6,889 nt of DNA from an uncultured Eubacteriales bacterium (GTDB lineage: Bacteria; Bacillota; Clostridia; Oscillospirales; Oscillospiraceae): positions 1 through 6,889 of the forward strand of contig USMP01000070.1 of assembly GCA_900555795.1 (NCBI GenBank). The letters run 5' to 3'. The notes under the pieces are model-generated. The model was not told the DNA's origin and ran no database searches. It was given only the letters and a program-made list of their open reading frames with translations. This document shows positions 1-5,331 of this stretch, piece by piece (positions within the stretch are counted from its first letter, which is position 1; each line of letters starts with the position of its first letter). The translations under genes and the position numbers were made by a program.

Positions 1-2
1 CC

Positions 3-164
3 TTCGGCCTCAGCCGCCGGCTGGACTCTCCGCGAATCGCGGTGGTCGTGGAGCCCTACCCCAATCGCTGGACCCACCATGTGATCGTATCGGAAACAGC
101 GCAGCTGGACGGGGAACTTATCGGCTGGCTGCGGGAGGCCCATGATTTTGCGCTGGTAAAGTGA
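3..164 (+). CDS. DUF5655-type protein, C-terminal end (partial)
   Basis: The first 53 codons of the window are open in frame 3 and end at TGA 162-164; the start lies outside. The visible tail contains the string SPRIAVVVEPYPNRWTHHV, followed by a segment with acidic residues and WLREAHDFA. From memory this matches the C-terminal part of the small DUF5655 proteins (about 110-150 residues) common in Firmicutes and Actinobacteria. Their biochemical role is unknown to me. No signal peptide or membrane segment is visible in this part. The next gene starts 12 bases downstream on the same strand, which suggests co-transcription. Reading frame and stop are certain; the family assignment is from remembered sequence only. 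Confidence 0.65.
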   Translation, partial: FGLSRRLDSPRIAVVVEPYPNRWTHHVIVSETAQLDGELIGWLREAHDFALVK

Positions 165-176
165 GGGGGATGCTGC

Positions 177-512
177 ATGGCAACAACTGCGGATTATATT
201 GCGTTTGTCTGCGACCAAATCCATGGCATGGGGGCGGTACGGTACCGGAAGATGTTCGGCGAGTACATGGTCTATGTGAACGATAAGCCCCTTCTGCTGG
301 TGTGTGACAACACCGTGTTTGTGAAAATTGTTCCGGAACTGGCCTGTGTGCTGGCGGAGGCGGAGCGGGGCCTGCCCTACGAGGGCGGTAAAGAGCACTA
401 TATATTGGATATTGAAAATACGGAACTGGTCCGGGCGGTTATTGAGGTTTTGGAGCCCATCACACCCCTGCCCAAGCCCCGAAGGAAGAGAGGCACATCC
501 TATGAAATTTAA
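177..512 (+). CDS. TfoX/Sxy N-terminal domain protein
   Basis: This 111-residue protein is a stand-alone TfoX N-terminal domain. The diagnostic block RKMFGEY is at residues 24-30, followed by the beta-hairpin region YVNDKPLLLVCDNTVFVK and the later G-x-EHYILDIEN segment near residues 71-82. In gammaproteobacteria TfoX/Sxy is a competence regulator with a second C-terminal domain. Short single-domain forms like this one are widespread in Firmicutes, and no role in competence is implied. The start at 177 is preceded by a GAGGGG ribosome site ending about 9 bases upstream. The last 11 bases overlap the start of the following VOC gene, which argues for translational coupling. The C-terminal tail is proline- and arginine-rich. 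Confidence 0.85.
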   Translation: MATTADYIAFVCDQIHGMGAVRYRKMFGEYMVYVNDKPLLLVCDNTVFVKIVPELACVLAEAERGLPYEGGKEHYILDIENTELVRAVIEVLEPITPLPKPRRKRGTSYEI

Positions 513-960
513 AAATCCGTTGTTGGCTGTGACCGATATGGCCGCCTCCATCCGCTTTTACAGGCAGGTTCTTGGCCTGCGTGTGGTGATGGACTTCGGC
601 GCCAACGTGACCCTGACCGGCGGCGTGTGCCTGCAGACGCTGGATACCTGGCGGGAGTTTTTGGAGGGCAGGCCGGTTTCTCTGGCCGGCAACGCAGGAG
701 AACTGTACTTTGAAGAGAGCGATTTCGACAGCTTTGCCGAGAAGCTGAGGGGACTGGGGGTGGAGTATGTCCACCCGGTGAAGGAGCATCGATGGGGCCA
801 GCGGGTGGTGCGTTTTTATGATCCGGACCGCCACATCATTGAGGTGGGCGAGAGGATGGATGCCGTTGTGCGCCGGTTCCTGGACAGCGGTATGACCGAG
901 GAGCAGGTGGCCCAGAGGATGGATGTGCCGCTGAAATATGTGAGAGACTGCGTGAAATAA
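502..960 (+). CDS. VOC/glyoxalase-fold protein with C-terminal HTH-like tail
   Basis: This is a 152-residue vicinal-oxygen-chelate (glyoxalase/bleomycin-resistance/dioxygenase) protein. Residues 6-31 carry the first VOC beta-alpha unit (PLLAVTDMAASIRFYRQVLG). Residues 64-117 carry the second, with GELYF near 66-70 and the closing RFYDPDRHIIEVGE at 104-117. E67 and E114 sit where metal ligands occur in this superfamily; I could not check the full set. Residues 119-152 form an extra helical tail (TEEQVAQRMDVPLKYVRDC) that resembles a helix-turn-helix and lies outside the VOC fold. Initiation at 502 is chosen over the in-frame upstream ATG at 328: an AGGAAGAGAGG stretch precedes it, the VOC fold begins there, and the upstream part lies inside TfoX. 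Substrate unknown. Confidence 0.85.
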   Translation: MKFKNPLLAVTDMAASIRFYRQVLGLRVVMDFGANVTLTGGVCLQTLDTWREFLEGRPVSLAGNAGELYFEESDFDSFAEKLRGLGVEYVHPVKEHRWGQRVVRFYDPDRHIIEVGERMDAVVRRFLDSGMTEEQVAQRMDVPLKYVRDCVK

Positions 961-979
961 CCGAAGGAGGCCGACGGCA

Positions 980-1417
980 GTGACCATTTCCGATTGTATA
1001 GCCCGCCTGACCGGAGGGGATGCCGGGGATGCCTGCGCCTATGCGGAGCAAATCGCGGCGGAGAGCCGGGAGAGCGGCTGCTGGGCGCCCTATCTCGCGG
1101 ACTTTGCCGCGCTGCTCCGGCACCGGAATTCCCTGGTGCGGAACCGGGCTGTTTCCATCTTGGCCGCCAACGCCCGGTGGGCGCCGGCGGAGATATTTGA
1201 CAGCCTGATGGACGAGTTTCTCCGTCATGTTGCCGATGAGAAGCCCATCACCGCCCGGCAGTGTATCCAGGCGCTGCCGGAGATCGCGGCGGCCCAGCCG
1301 CAGCTGGTTCCGCGCATCCGGCAGGCCCTGGAGAGCGCGGACCTGACCGGCTACAGGGACAGTATGCGGCCGCTGATTTTGAAGGACATGATGGCCGTGC
1401 TGGAGCAGCTGCCGTGA
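980..1417 (+). CDS. HEAT-repeat-like 'SufBD' family protein
   Basis: A 145-residue all-helical protein begins at a GTG codon (980-982) with a strong AAGGAGG ribosome site at 964-970. The sequence is built of helical pairs, with hallmark strings SLVRNRAVSILAANARW (about residues 51-67) and DEKPITARQCIQAL (about 87-100). I recognise these from short Clostridia proteins usually labelled 'SufBD protein'. That label seems misleading, since nothing here resembles the beta-helix of the SufB/SufD Fe-S scaffold. The helical-repeat pattern suggests a HEAT-like protein-interaction fold instead. It follows the VOC gene after 19 bases and probably shares its transcript. No catalytic motif is visible and the role is unknown. 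Confidence 0.75.
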   Translation: MTISDCIARLTGGDAGDACAYAEQIAAESRESGCWAPYLADFAALLRHRNSLVRNRAVSILAANARWAPAEIFDSLMDEFLRHVADEKPITARQCIQALPEIAAAQPQLVPRIRQALESADLTGYRDSMRPLILKDMMAVLEQLP

Positions 1418-1510
1418 GGGGGTGCCTGCCCAATCCGCTTACCGCGGCGGGGAAAGAGCGATGGAGAGGATCAGCGCGGTCAACCCCATGAAAAATTGTG
1501 GAGGTATACG

Positions 1511-2143
1511 ATGGCTTTTGACTTTAAGAAAGAATATAAGGAATTCTATATGCCCAAAAATCATCCGGAGATCGTGACAGTTCCGGCCGCGAATTATATG
1601 GCGGTCCGCGGAGCAGGGGACCCCAATGCGGAGTGCGGGGCGTATCAGCAGGCGATCAGCGTTCTGTACGCGGTGGCGTATACCTTGAAGATGAGTTACA
1701 AAACAGGCTATAAAATGGCCGGCTTTTTTGAATACGTTGTGCCTCCGCTGGAGGGATTCTGGTACCAGGAGGATGTGGACGGCGTGGACTACACCCGCAA
1801 GTCCGGGTTTCACTGGATCTCTGTCATCCGCCTGCCTGATTTTGTGACGGAAGAGGATTTTGCGTGGGCGGTCAAGACTGCGGGGGAAAAGAAAAAGCTG
1901 GACTGTTCGTCAGCGGAATTTCTGACCATCAACGAGGGCCTGTGCGTCCAGATGATGCATATGGGCGCATTTGATGACGAGCCGGCCTCTGTGGCGAGGA
2001 TGGACGCGTTTCTGGAGGAGAACGGCTATGAAAACGACATGGGCGGCGGCCGGCTGCACCACGAGATCTATCTCTCCGACCCCAGAAGGACCGCCCCGGA
2101 GAAGCGGAAAACCGTGCTCCGCCATCCCATCAAAAAAAGATAG
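1511..2143 (+). CDS. GyrI-like small-molecule-binding protein
   Basis: A 210-residue stand-alone GyrI-like (AraC effector-binding-like, COG4832-type) domain protein. The N-terminus begins directly with the family pattern FDFKKEYKEFY. The core beta segments follow: YMAVRGAGDPN at 29-39, GFWYQ at 82-86 and HWISVIRLPDFVT at 101-113. A conserved C-terminal block GRLHHEIYLSDPRR (180-193) and KTVLRHPI ends the protein. No DNA-binding domain is attached, so it is more likely a ligand binder or hydrolase-like member than a transcription factor. ATG 1511 is preferred over an in-frame TTG at 1496, because GGAGG at 1500-1504 sits 6 bases ahead of the ATG. The 93 bases upstream hold no clear promoter or terminator. 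Confidence 0.85.
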   Translation: MAFDFKKEYKEFYMPKNHPEIVTVPAANYMAVRGAGDPNAECGAYQQAISVLYAVAYTLKMSYKTGYKMAGFFEYVVPPLEGFWYQEDVDGVDYTRKSGFHWISVIRLPDFVTEEDFAWAVKTAGEKKKLDCSSAEFLTINEGLCVQMMHMGAFDDEPASVARMDAFLEENGYENDMGGGRLHHEIYLSDPRRTAPEKRKTVLRHPIKKR

Positions 2144-2165
2144 CTGTTTCCGGCCCGCCAGAGGG

Positions 2166-2339
2166 GTGGTGACGGCAGGCAGTTGGGGCTGCGATACTGG
2201 GCTGCTGCAAAGCGGCTTTCAAATCCAGGCGGTTGAGGAGGCGATGCCGCCGGAGGATATGATGGCTCTGCCCGGGATGCCCGATGAAATGCGGCGTTCC
2301 ATGATACTCCTGGTCAAGACCCGGAAAATGGAATCGTAA
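2166..2339 (+). pseudogene. Probable C-terminal remnant of a SAM-dependent methyltransferase
   Basis: Between the GyrI-like gene and the acetyltransferase gene there is an open stretch in frame 3 ending at TAA 2337-2339. Its last 45 or so codons look like real protein. They read LLQSGFQIQAVEEAMPPEDM and then LPGMPDEMRR-x-MILLVKTRK. From memory this resembles the C-terminal end of small class I methyltransferases in Clostridia, where a D-E-L/M-R-R-P-M-M-L-L-block closes the protein. No nucleotide-binding motif or N-terminal half is present, since upstream the frame runs into the GyrI-like gene. A GTG at 2166 could start a 57-residue peptide, but a decayed gene fragment is more likely. The assignment is tentative. 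Confidence 0.4.
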
Positions 2340-2373
2340 AGCGGGCTGCGGCTTATAGACAAGAGAGGGAATA

Positions 2374-3120
2374 ATGAACGCTGATTTTATCAATCTGACG
2401 CCGGAGAATCTGGCGGACGAGCATCTGTGCTGCATCATCCGCAGCAGGAAACCCCATCCGGGGGTGGAGGCCAAGCGGCGGTGGCTGGCGGAGCGCCTGC
2501 GGGAGGGACACGTTTTTCGGAAATTGGACAGGAAGGCAACGGTGTTTGTGGAGTACGCGCCCCTGGAAACGGCCTGGGTCCCGATTACCGGGGACAACTA
2601 TCTCTACCTGTACTGCCTGTGGGTGAACGGAGGAGAGAAGGGAAAGGGCTACGGAAAGGCGCTGATGGAGTACTGCCTGGCGGACGCCAGAGCGCAGGGA
2701 AAATCCGGCATCTGCATGCTGGGAGCGGCCAAGCAAAAAGCCTGGCTCTCCGACCAGACTTTTGCGAAGAAATATGGCTTTGAGGTGGCCGATACCACGG
2801 AAAATGGCTATGAACTGCTGGCCCACTCCCTGGACGGAACCACGCCGCGGTTCACCCCAAATGCGAAGCGGATGGAGATTGCCAGTGGAGAACTGACGGT
2901 TTATTACGACTTCCAGTGCCCCTTTGTCTATCAGAATGTGGAGCGGCTGCGGGAATACTGCGGGGAGAACGCCATCCCCGCCGCCTTCCGGCTGGTGGAC
3001 ACGCTGGAAAAGGCGAAGGGACTGCCCTGCGTGTTCAACAACTGGGCGGTGTTTTATGGGGGCCGGTTCCAGACCGTCAATCTGCTGGATGCGGCGGGGC
3101 TGAAGAGAATCCTGAGGTGA
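2374..3120 (+). CDS. GNAT acetyltransferase with YoaP-like C-terminal domain
   Basis: This 248-residue protein resembles Bacillus YoaP in length and domain order. Residues 1-150 form a GNAT N-acetyltransferase domain, with the acetyl-CoA loop K89-G-K-G-Y-G94 (R/Q-x-x-G-x-G/A type) after the strand YLYLYCLWVNG. Residues about 173-248 form a thioredoxin-like YoaP domain that opens with LTVYYDFQCPFVYQNV. It holds a single cysteine (C182) at the usual active-site position, followed by a cis-Pro-like segment around GLPCVFNNWAVFYGG. The substrate is unknown. GAGAGGGA directly before ATG 2374 is the ribosome site, with a short spacing. The stop is 9 bases before the hydrolase-fusion gene, so the two are probably co-transcribed. 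Confidence 0.85.
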   Translation: MNADFINLTPENLADEHLCCIIRSRKPHPGVEAKRRWLAERLREGHVFRKLDRKATVFVEYAPLETAWVPITGDNYLYLYCLWVNGGEKGKGYGKALMEYCLADARAQGKSGICMLGAAKQKAWLSDQTFAKKYGFEVADTTENGYELLAHSLDGTTPRFTPNAKRMEIASGELTVYYDFQCPFVYQNVERLREYCGENAIPAAFRLVDTLEKAKGLPCVFNNWAVFYGGRFQTVNLLDAAGLKRILR

Positions 3121-3129
3121 GGTTTTACC

Positions 3130-4362
3130 ATGAGACAGGAGACAATACAGATTGAGCAGATCCCTGCTGTGCTGTACGGGGAGCCATCCCGCCGTGTCTG
3201 GCTGTTCGTCCATGGCAGGTACGGCTGCAAGGAGGAGGGCGCGGCTTTCGCCGGGACCGTCTGTCCCAGGGGGGCGCAGGTGCTGGCTGTGGACCTGCCG
3301 GAGCACGGCGCGCGAAAGGGGGAGGCGGGCTTCGACCCCTGGCATGTTGTTCCGGAACTGCGGGCAGTGATGGCGTATCTGGGCGGGCGATGGGATCATG
3401 TCAGCCTGCGGGCCAACAGCATCGGCGCTTGGTTTTCCCTGCTGGCCCTGGCGGACACGCCGCCGGAGCGGGCGCTGCTGGTGTCGCCGGTGCTGGATAT
3501 GGAAAAGCTGATCCAGAGCATGATGGACTGGGCGGATGTAGACGCCTCCCGGCTGGAGCGGGAGGGTGAGATTTCCACCGACTTCGGGGAGACCCTCTCC
3601 TGGCGGTACCTGCAGTATGTCCGGGCCCACCCCATTGTGAAGTGGGACGCCGCCACGGAGATCCTATACGCCGGACGGGACAACCTGACCGGTCGGGACA
3701 CGGTGGATGCGTTTACCCGGCGGTTTGGCTGCGGCCTGACCGTCATGGAAAACGGCGAACACTGGTTTCACACGCCGGAGCAGCTGGCGGTATTGAAGGC
3801 CTGGGAGGAGCGCACAGCAGGGGGGAGCGATATGAACGACCGCGCCTACGGATACTGCGGCATGCCCTGCGGCCTGTGCACCCGGTACAGGACGGAGGGC
3901 AAGAGCCGGTGCCTCGGCTGCTCCCACGATGGGTACTACACCGAGCCCTGCAGGGTCCACCGCTGTGTCCGGGAGAGGGGATTGGCGCACTGCGGCGCCT
4001 GTGAGGAGTTTCCCTGTGTCAGGCTGGGCGGAATGGGGGATTTCAGCGACCTGCACACCAACCATGTGAAGGAGCGCACCTGCCGGGCCGTGGCGGCGGC
4101 GGGCTTTCCTGCCTGGCAGCGGGAATATGAGGCCAAGGCCGATCTGCTGACCACGGCGCTGGCGCGCTATAACAATGGCCGGATGAAGCGGTACCTCTGC
4201 GAACTATTTATCCAGCAGGATCTGGCGACGCTGGAAACAATTATGGACCGGGCGGCGAACCTGTCCGGCACCCCCAAGGAACAGGGCAAGGCCTTCCAGG
4301 AGATTGTCCGGGATGTGCTGGGGAGCCTGCCGCCTCTGGAAGGATTTGCATTTGCAAAATAG
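3130..4362 (+). CDS. Alpha/beta hydrolase fused to DUF3795 cysteine-rich domain
   Basis: This 410-residue protein joins two normally separate families. Residues 1-233 are an alpha/beta hydrolase: HG-type oxyanion motif LFVHGRYG (25-32), nucleophile elbow A-N-S97-I-G, probable acid D184 in YAGRDN, and histidine H211 in ENGEHWF. Residues 235-410 are a DUF3795 protein opening with YCGMPCGLC. Ten cysteines (243, 247, 250, 261, 264, 274, 279, 288, 291, 296) suggest metal or Fe-S binding, and a helical region follows. The join is unusual because residue 235 is a Met codon (3832) preceded by AGGGGGGAG, so the second half may also be translated alone. GTGAGG at 3117-3122 serves the main start. Either a genuine fusion or lost stop codon fits. 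Substrate unknown; no signal peptide. Confidence 0.85.
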   Translation: MRQETIQIEQIPAVLYGEPSRRVWLFVHGRYGCKEEGAAFAGTVCPRGAQVLAVDLPEHGARKGEAGFDPWHVVPELRAVMAYLGGRWDHVSLRANSIGAWFSLLALADTPPERALLVSPVLDMEKLIQSMMDWADVDASRLEREGEISTDFGETLSWRYLQYVRAHPIVKWDAATEILYAGRDNLTGRDTVDAFTRRFGCGLTVMENGEHWFHTPEQLAVLKAWEERTAGGSDMNDRAYGYCGMPCGLCTRYRTEGKSRCLGCSHDGYYTEPCRVHRCVRERGLAHCGACEEFPCVRLGGMGDFSDLHTNHVKERTCRAVAAAGFPAWQREYEAKADLLTTALARYNNGRMKRYLCELFIQQDLATLETIMDRAANLSGTPKEQGKAFQEIVRDVLGSLPPLEGFAFAK

Positions 4363-4380
4363 TTACAAAACGGTTACAAT
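4352..4380 (+). promoter_or_regulatory. Sigma-A-like promoter for the small ORF and LysM-CAP unit
   Basis: TTGCAA at 4352-4357 and TACAAT at 4375-4380 are separated by exactly 17 bases and match the -35 (4/6) and -10 (5/6) consensus. It overlaps the last codons of the upstream fusion gene. Transcription would begin near 4387, leaving a leader that includes the ribosome site at 4411. A second, weaker arrangement is TTAACC (4380-4385), 17 bases, TACAGA (4403-4408), which would start too close to the small ORF for it to be translated normally. Confidence 0.55.
4362..4378 (-). promoter_or_regulatory. WalR/YycF-type binding site
   Basis: The plus strand shows GTTACA at 4362-4367 and again at 4373-4378, an 11-base direct repeat. 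On the minus strand this reads TGTAAC-CGTTT-TGTAAC, which fits the published WalR consensus TGTWAH-N5-TGTWAH in every specified position. WalRK controls cell-wall hydrolases and wall-associated proteins in Firmicutes, and the downstream gene encodes a secreted LysM protein. The site covers the spacer and -10 of the main promoter, which suggests repression. It also lies directly upstream of the weaker promoter, which would suit activation. Another OmpR-family regulator such as PhoP could use a similar repeat. Confidence 0.45.
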
Positions 4381-4423
4381 TAACCTGTCTTCGCGAGGCA
4401 ACTACAGATTGGAGGTCAACAAA

Positions 4424-4489
4424 ATGTGTCATTTTGACTGCAGCGCTCTTTGGCAGCTGCTCTGCCAGCTGAGCGGCTTCGGCTGCTAA
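4424..4489 (+). CDS. 21-residue cysteine-rich small peptide (possible leader peptide)
   Basis: An ATG at 4424 follows GGAGG (4411-4415) at 8 bases and opens 21 codons ending at TAA 4487-4489. The peptide begins MCHFDCSALW and continues QLLCQLSGFGC. Cysteines are at 2, 6, 14 and 21, with one Trp at 10 and three Leu in the middle. It lies between a good promoter and an intrinsic terminator that starts 10 bases after its stop. I recognise no family. It is too short and weakly hydrophobic for a clear signal peptide or membrane helix. It could be a leader peptide for attenuation of the LysM-CAP gene, a small secreted or metal-binding peptide, or chance. The ribosome site and position favour real translation. 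Confidence 0.5.
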   Translation: MCHFDCSALWQLLCQLSGFGC

Positions 4490-4499
4490 ACGCACAGGA

Positions 4500-4534
4500 G
4501 GGCGGCTCTTCGGAAGCGAAGCCGCCCTGTTTTT
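4500..4534 (+). terminator. Intrinsic terminator between the small ORF and the LysM-CAP gene
   Basis: GGGCGGC (4500-4506) pairs with GCCGCCC (4521-4527). Inner pairing such as TTCG with CGAA extends it around a short loop. Five T residues (4530-4534) follow after a 2-base gap. The T run ends one base before the ribosome site of the LysM-CAP gene, and no other promoter is visible after it, so that gene seems to depend on read-through. The 3' arm (4517-4525, CGAAGCCGC) is also exactly complementary to GCGGCTTCG at 4473-4481 inside the small ORF, a possible antiterminator pairing. Confidence 0.75.
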
Positions 4535-4548
4535 CAGGAGGAGTTTTT

Positions 4549-5154
4549 ATGAAAAAATGGATTTCCATAGGCGCGGTACTGCTGCTGTCCCTGGTGTGCG
4601 CCGTATCCGCGTCCGCCGCCGGCCTTACGCACACCGTTGAAAAAGGGGACACTATGTGGAAGCTGGCGGTTCGTTACCAGGTGGGGACTGGGGAACTCAT
4701 TGGGGCCAACCCACAGATTGCCAATCCCAATCTGATTTATCCCGGTCAGGTCCTTGCCATCCCCCAGGTGGACGCGTCCGTCCTGGCGTATGAGCGGGAG
4801 GTGCTCCGCCTGGTAAACGAGATCCGGGTCCAGAATGGCCGGAAGCCGCTGGCGGAACACTGGGAACTCTCCCGCGTGGCCCGGTACAAGTCCCAGGACA
4901 TGGTGGATAACGCCTATTTTTCCCACACCAGCCCCGTCTACGGAAGCCCCTTTCAAATGATAAGGGCCTTCGGCCTGCCCTACCGGACAGCGGGGGAAAA
5001 TATCGCCTACGGGCAGAGAACGCCGCAGGCTGTGGTGCAGGCCTGGATAAACTCCAGCGGACACCGGGCCAACATTCTCAACGCCTCCTATACGCATCTT
5101 GGTGTTGGCTATGTGGCGGATGGCCACTATTGGACACAGATGTTTATCGGCTGA
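4549..5154 (+). CDS. Secreted LysM-CAP domain protein (YkwD/SafA-like)
   Basis: A 201-residue exported protein. Residues 1-23 are a signal peptide: MKKW, a hydrophobic core to about residue 19, and an ASA site with cleavage likely after A23. Residues 26-72 are one LysM peptidoglycan-binding motif (HTVEKGDTMWKLAVRY ... NPNLIYPGQVLAIP). Residues 79-201 are a CAP/SCP domain with the cavity residues expected for the family: H126 in YFSHTSP, E150 in GENIAYG and H172 in SSGHRANIL, plus a late His in GHYWTQMF. Bacterial CAP proteins of this layout sit in the wall or spore coat; their activity is unresolved. AGGAGGAG at 4536-4543 sets the start; an earlier in-frame ATG at 4450 lacks a site and would bury the signal. 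Expression probably passes through the preceding terminator. Confidence 0.93.
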   Translation: MKKWISIGAVLLLSLVCAVSASAAGLTHTVEKGDTMWKLAVRYQVGTGELIGANPQIANPNLIYPGQVLAIPQVDASVLAYEREVLRLVNEIRVQNGRKPLAEHWELSRVARYKSQDMVDNAYFSHTSPVYGSPFQMIRAFGLPYRTAGENIAYGQRTPQAVVQAWINSSGHRANILNASYTHLGVGYVADGHYWTQMFIG

Positions 5155-5160
5155 TCGGCC

Positions 5161-5220
5161 CCGGAGCCAGGAAAGGCCGGGCGGACCTCCAGAGATCCGC
5201 CCGGCCTTTCCTGGTTCCGG
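5161..5220. terminator. Very long perfect hairpin, probably a bidirectional terminator
   Basis: Bases 5161-5185 pair with 5196-5220 over 25 positions, all Watson-Crick except one G·U, around a 10-base loop (CCTCCAGAGA). The stem carries A and T tracts (AAAGG / CCTTT), which give a terminator-like signal on either strand, but no T run follows the whole stem. It begins 6 bases after the LysM-CAP stop and most likely ends that transcript. Confidence 0.65.
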
Positions 5221-5251
5221 CATCTGTGGCGCGGGGCTTTTGCTTTGGGGC

Positions 5252-5280
5252 GTGACAACCGGGAAGCTGTAATATATAAT
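5252..5280 (+). promoter_or_regulatory. Strong sigma-A-like promoter before the frameshifted gene
   Basis: GTGACA (5252-5257, 5/6) and a perfect TATAAT (5275-5280) are spaced by 17 bases. Transcription would start near 5287, about 45 bases ahead of the ATG at 5332. This is the best promoter match in the window and shows that the following gene was once its own transcription unit. Confidence 0.7.
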
Positions 5281-5331
5281 AGAACAAAATGCAATCAAAA
5301 TTTGGCGGATGTGAAAGGGAGTGGAGAACCA

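Noticed and set aside
980..1417. True SufB/SufD Fe-S scaffold role for the 'SufBD' protein
   Set aside because: The sequence is short and helical without the SufBD beta-helix pattern, and no suf or isc genes are nearby.
1461..1577. Small plus-strand ORF starting at ATG 1461 (MERISAVNPMKN...)
   Set aside because: It runs into the GyrI-like gene in another frame, has no good ribosome site and resembles nothing I know.
2353..3630. Long minus-strand open frame of 425 codons
   Set aside because: It lies antisense to the acetyltransferase and hydrolase genes, has no recognisable domain and is rich in Pro, Arg, His and Gln, as expected from the reverse of GC-rich codons. The plus-strand genes have domains, ribosome sites and catalytic residues.
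5245..5331. Upstream in-frame extension of the frameshifted gene
   Set aside because: It would start before the -10 box at 5275, inside the promoter; ATG 5332 has a ribosome site.
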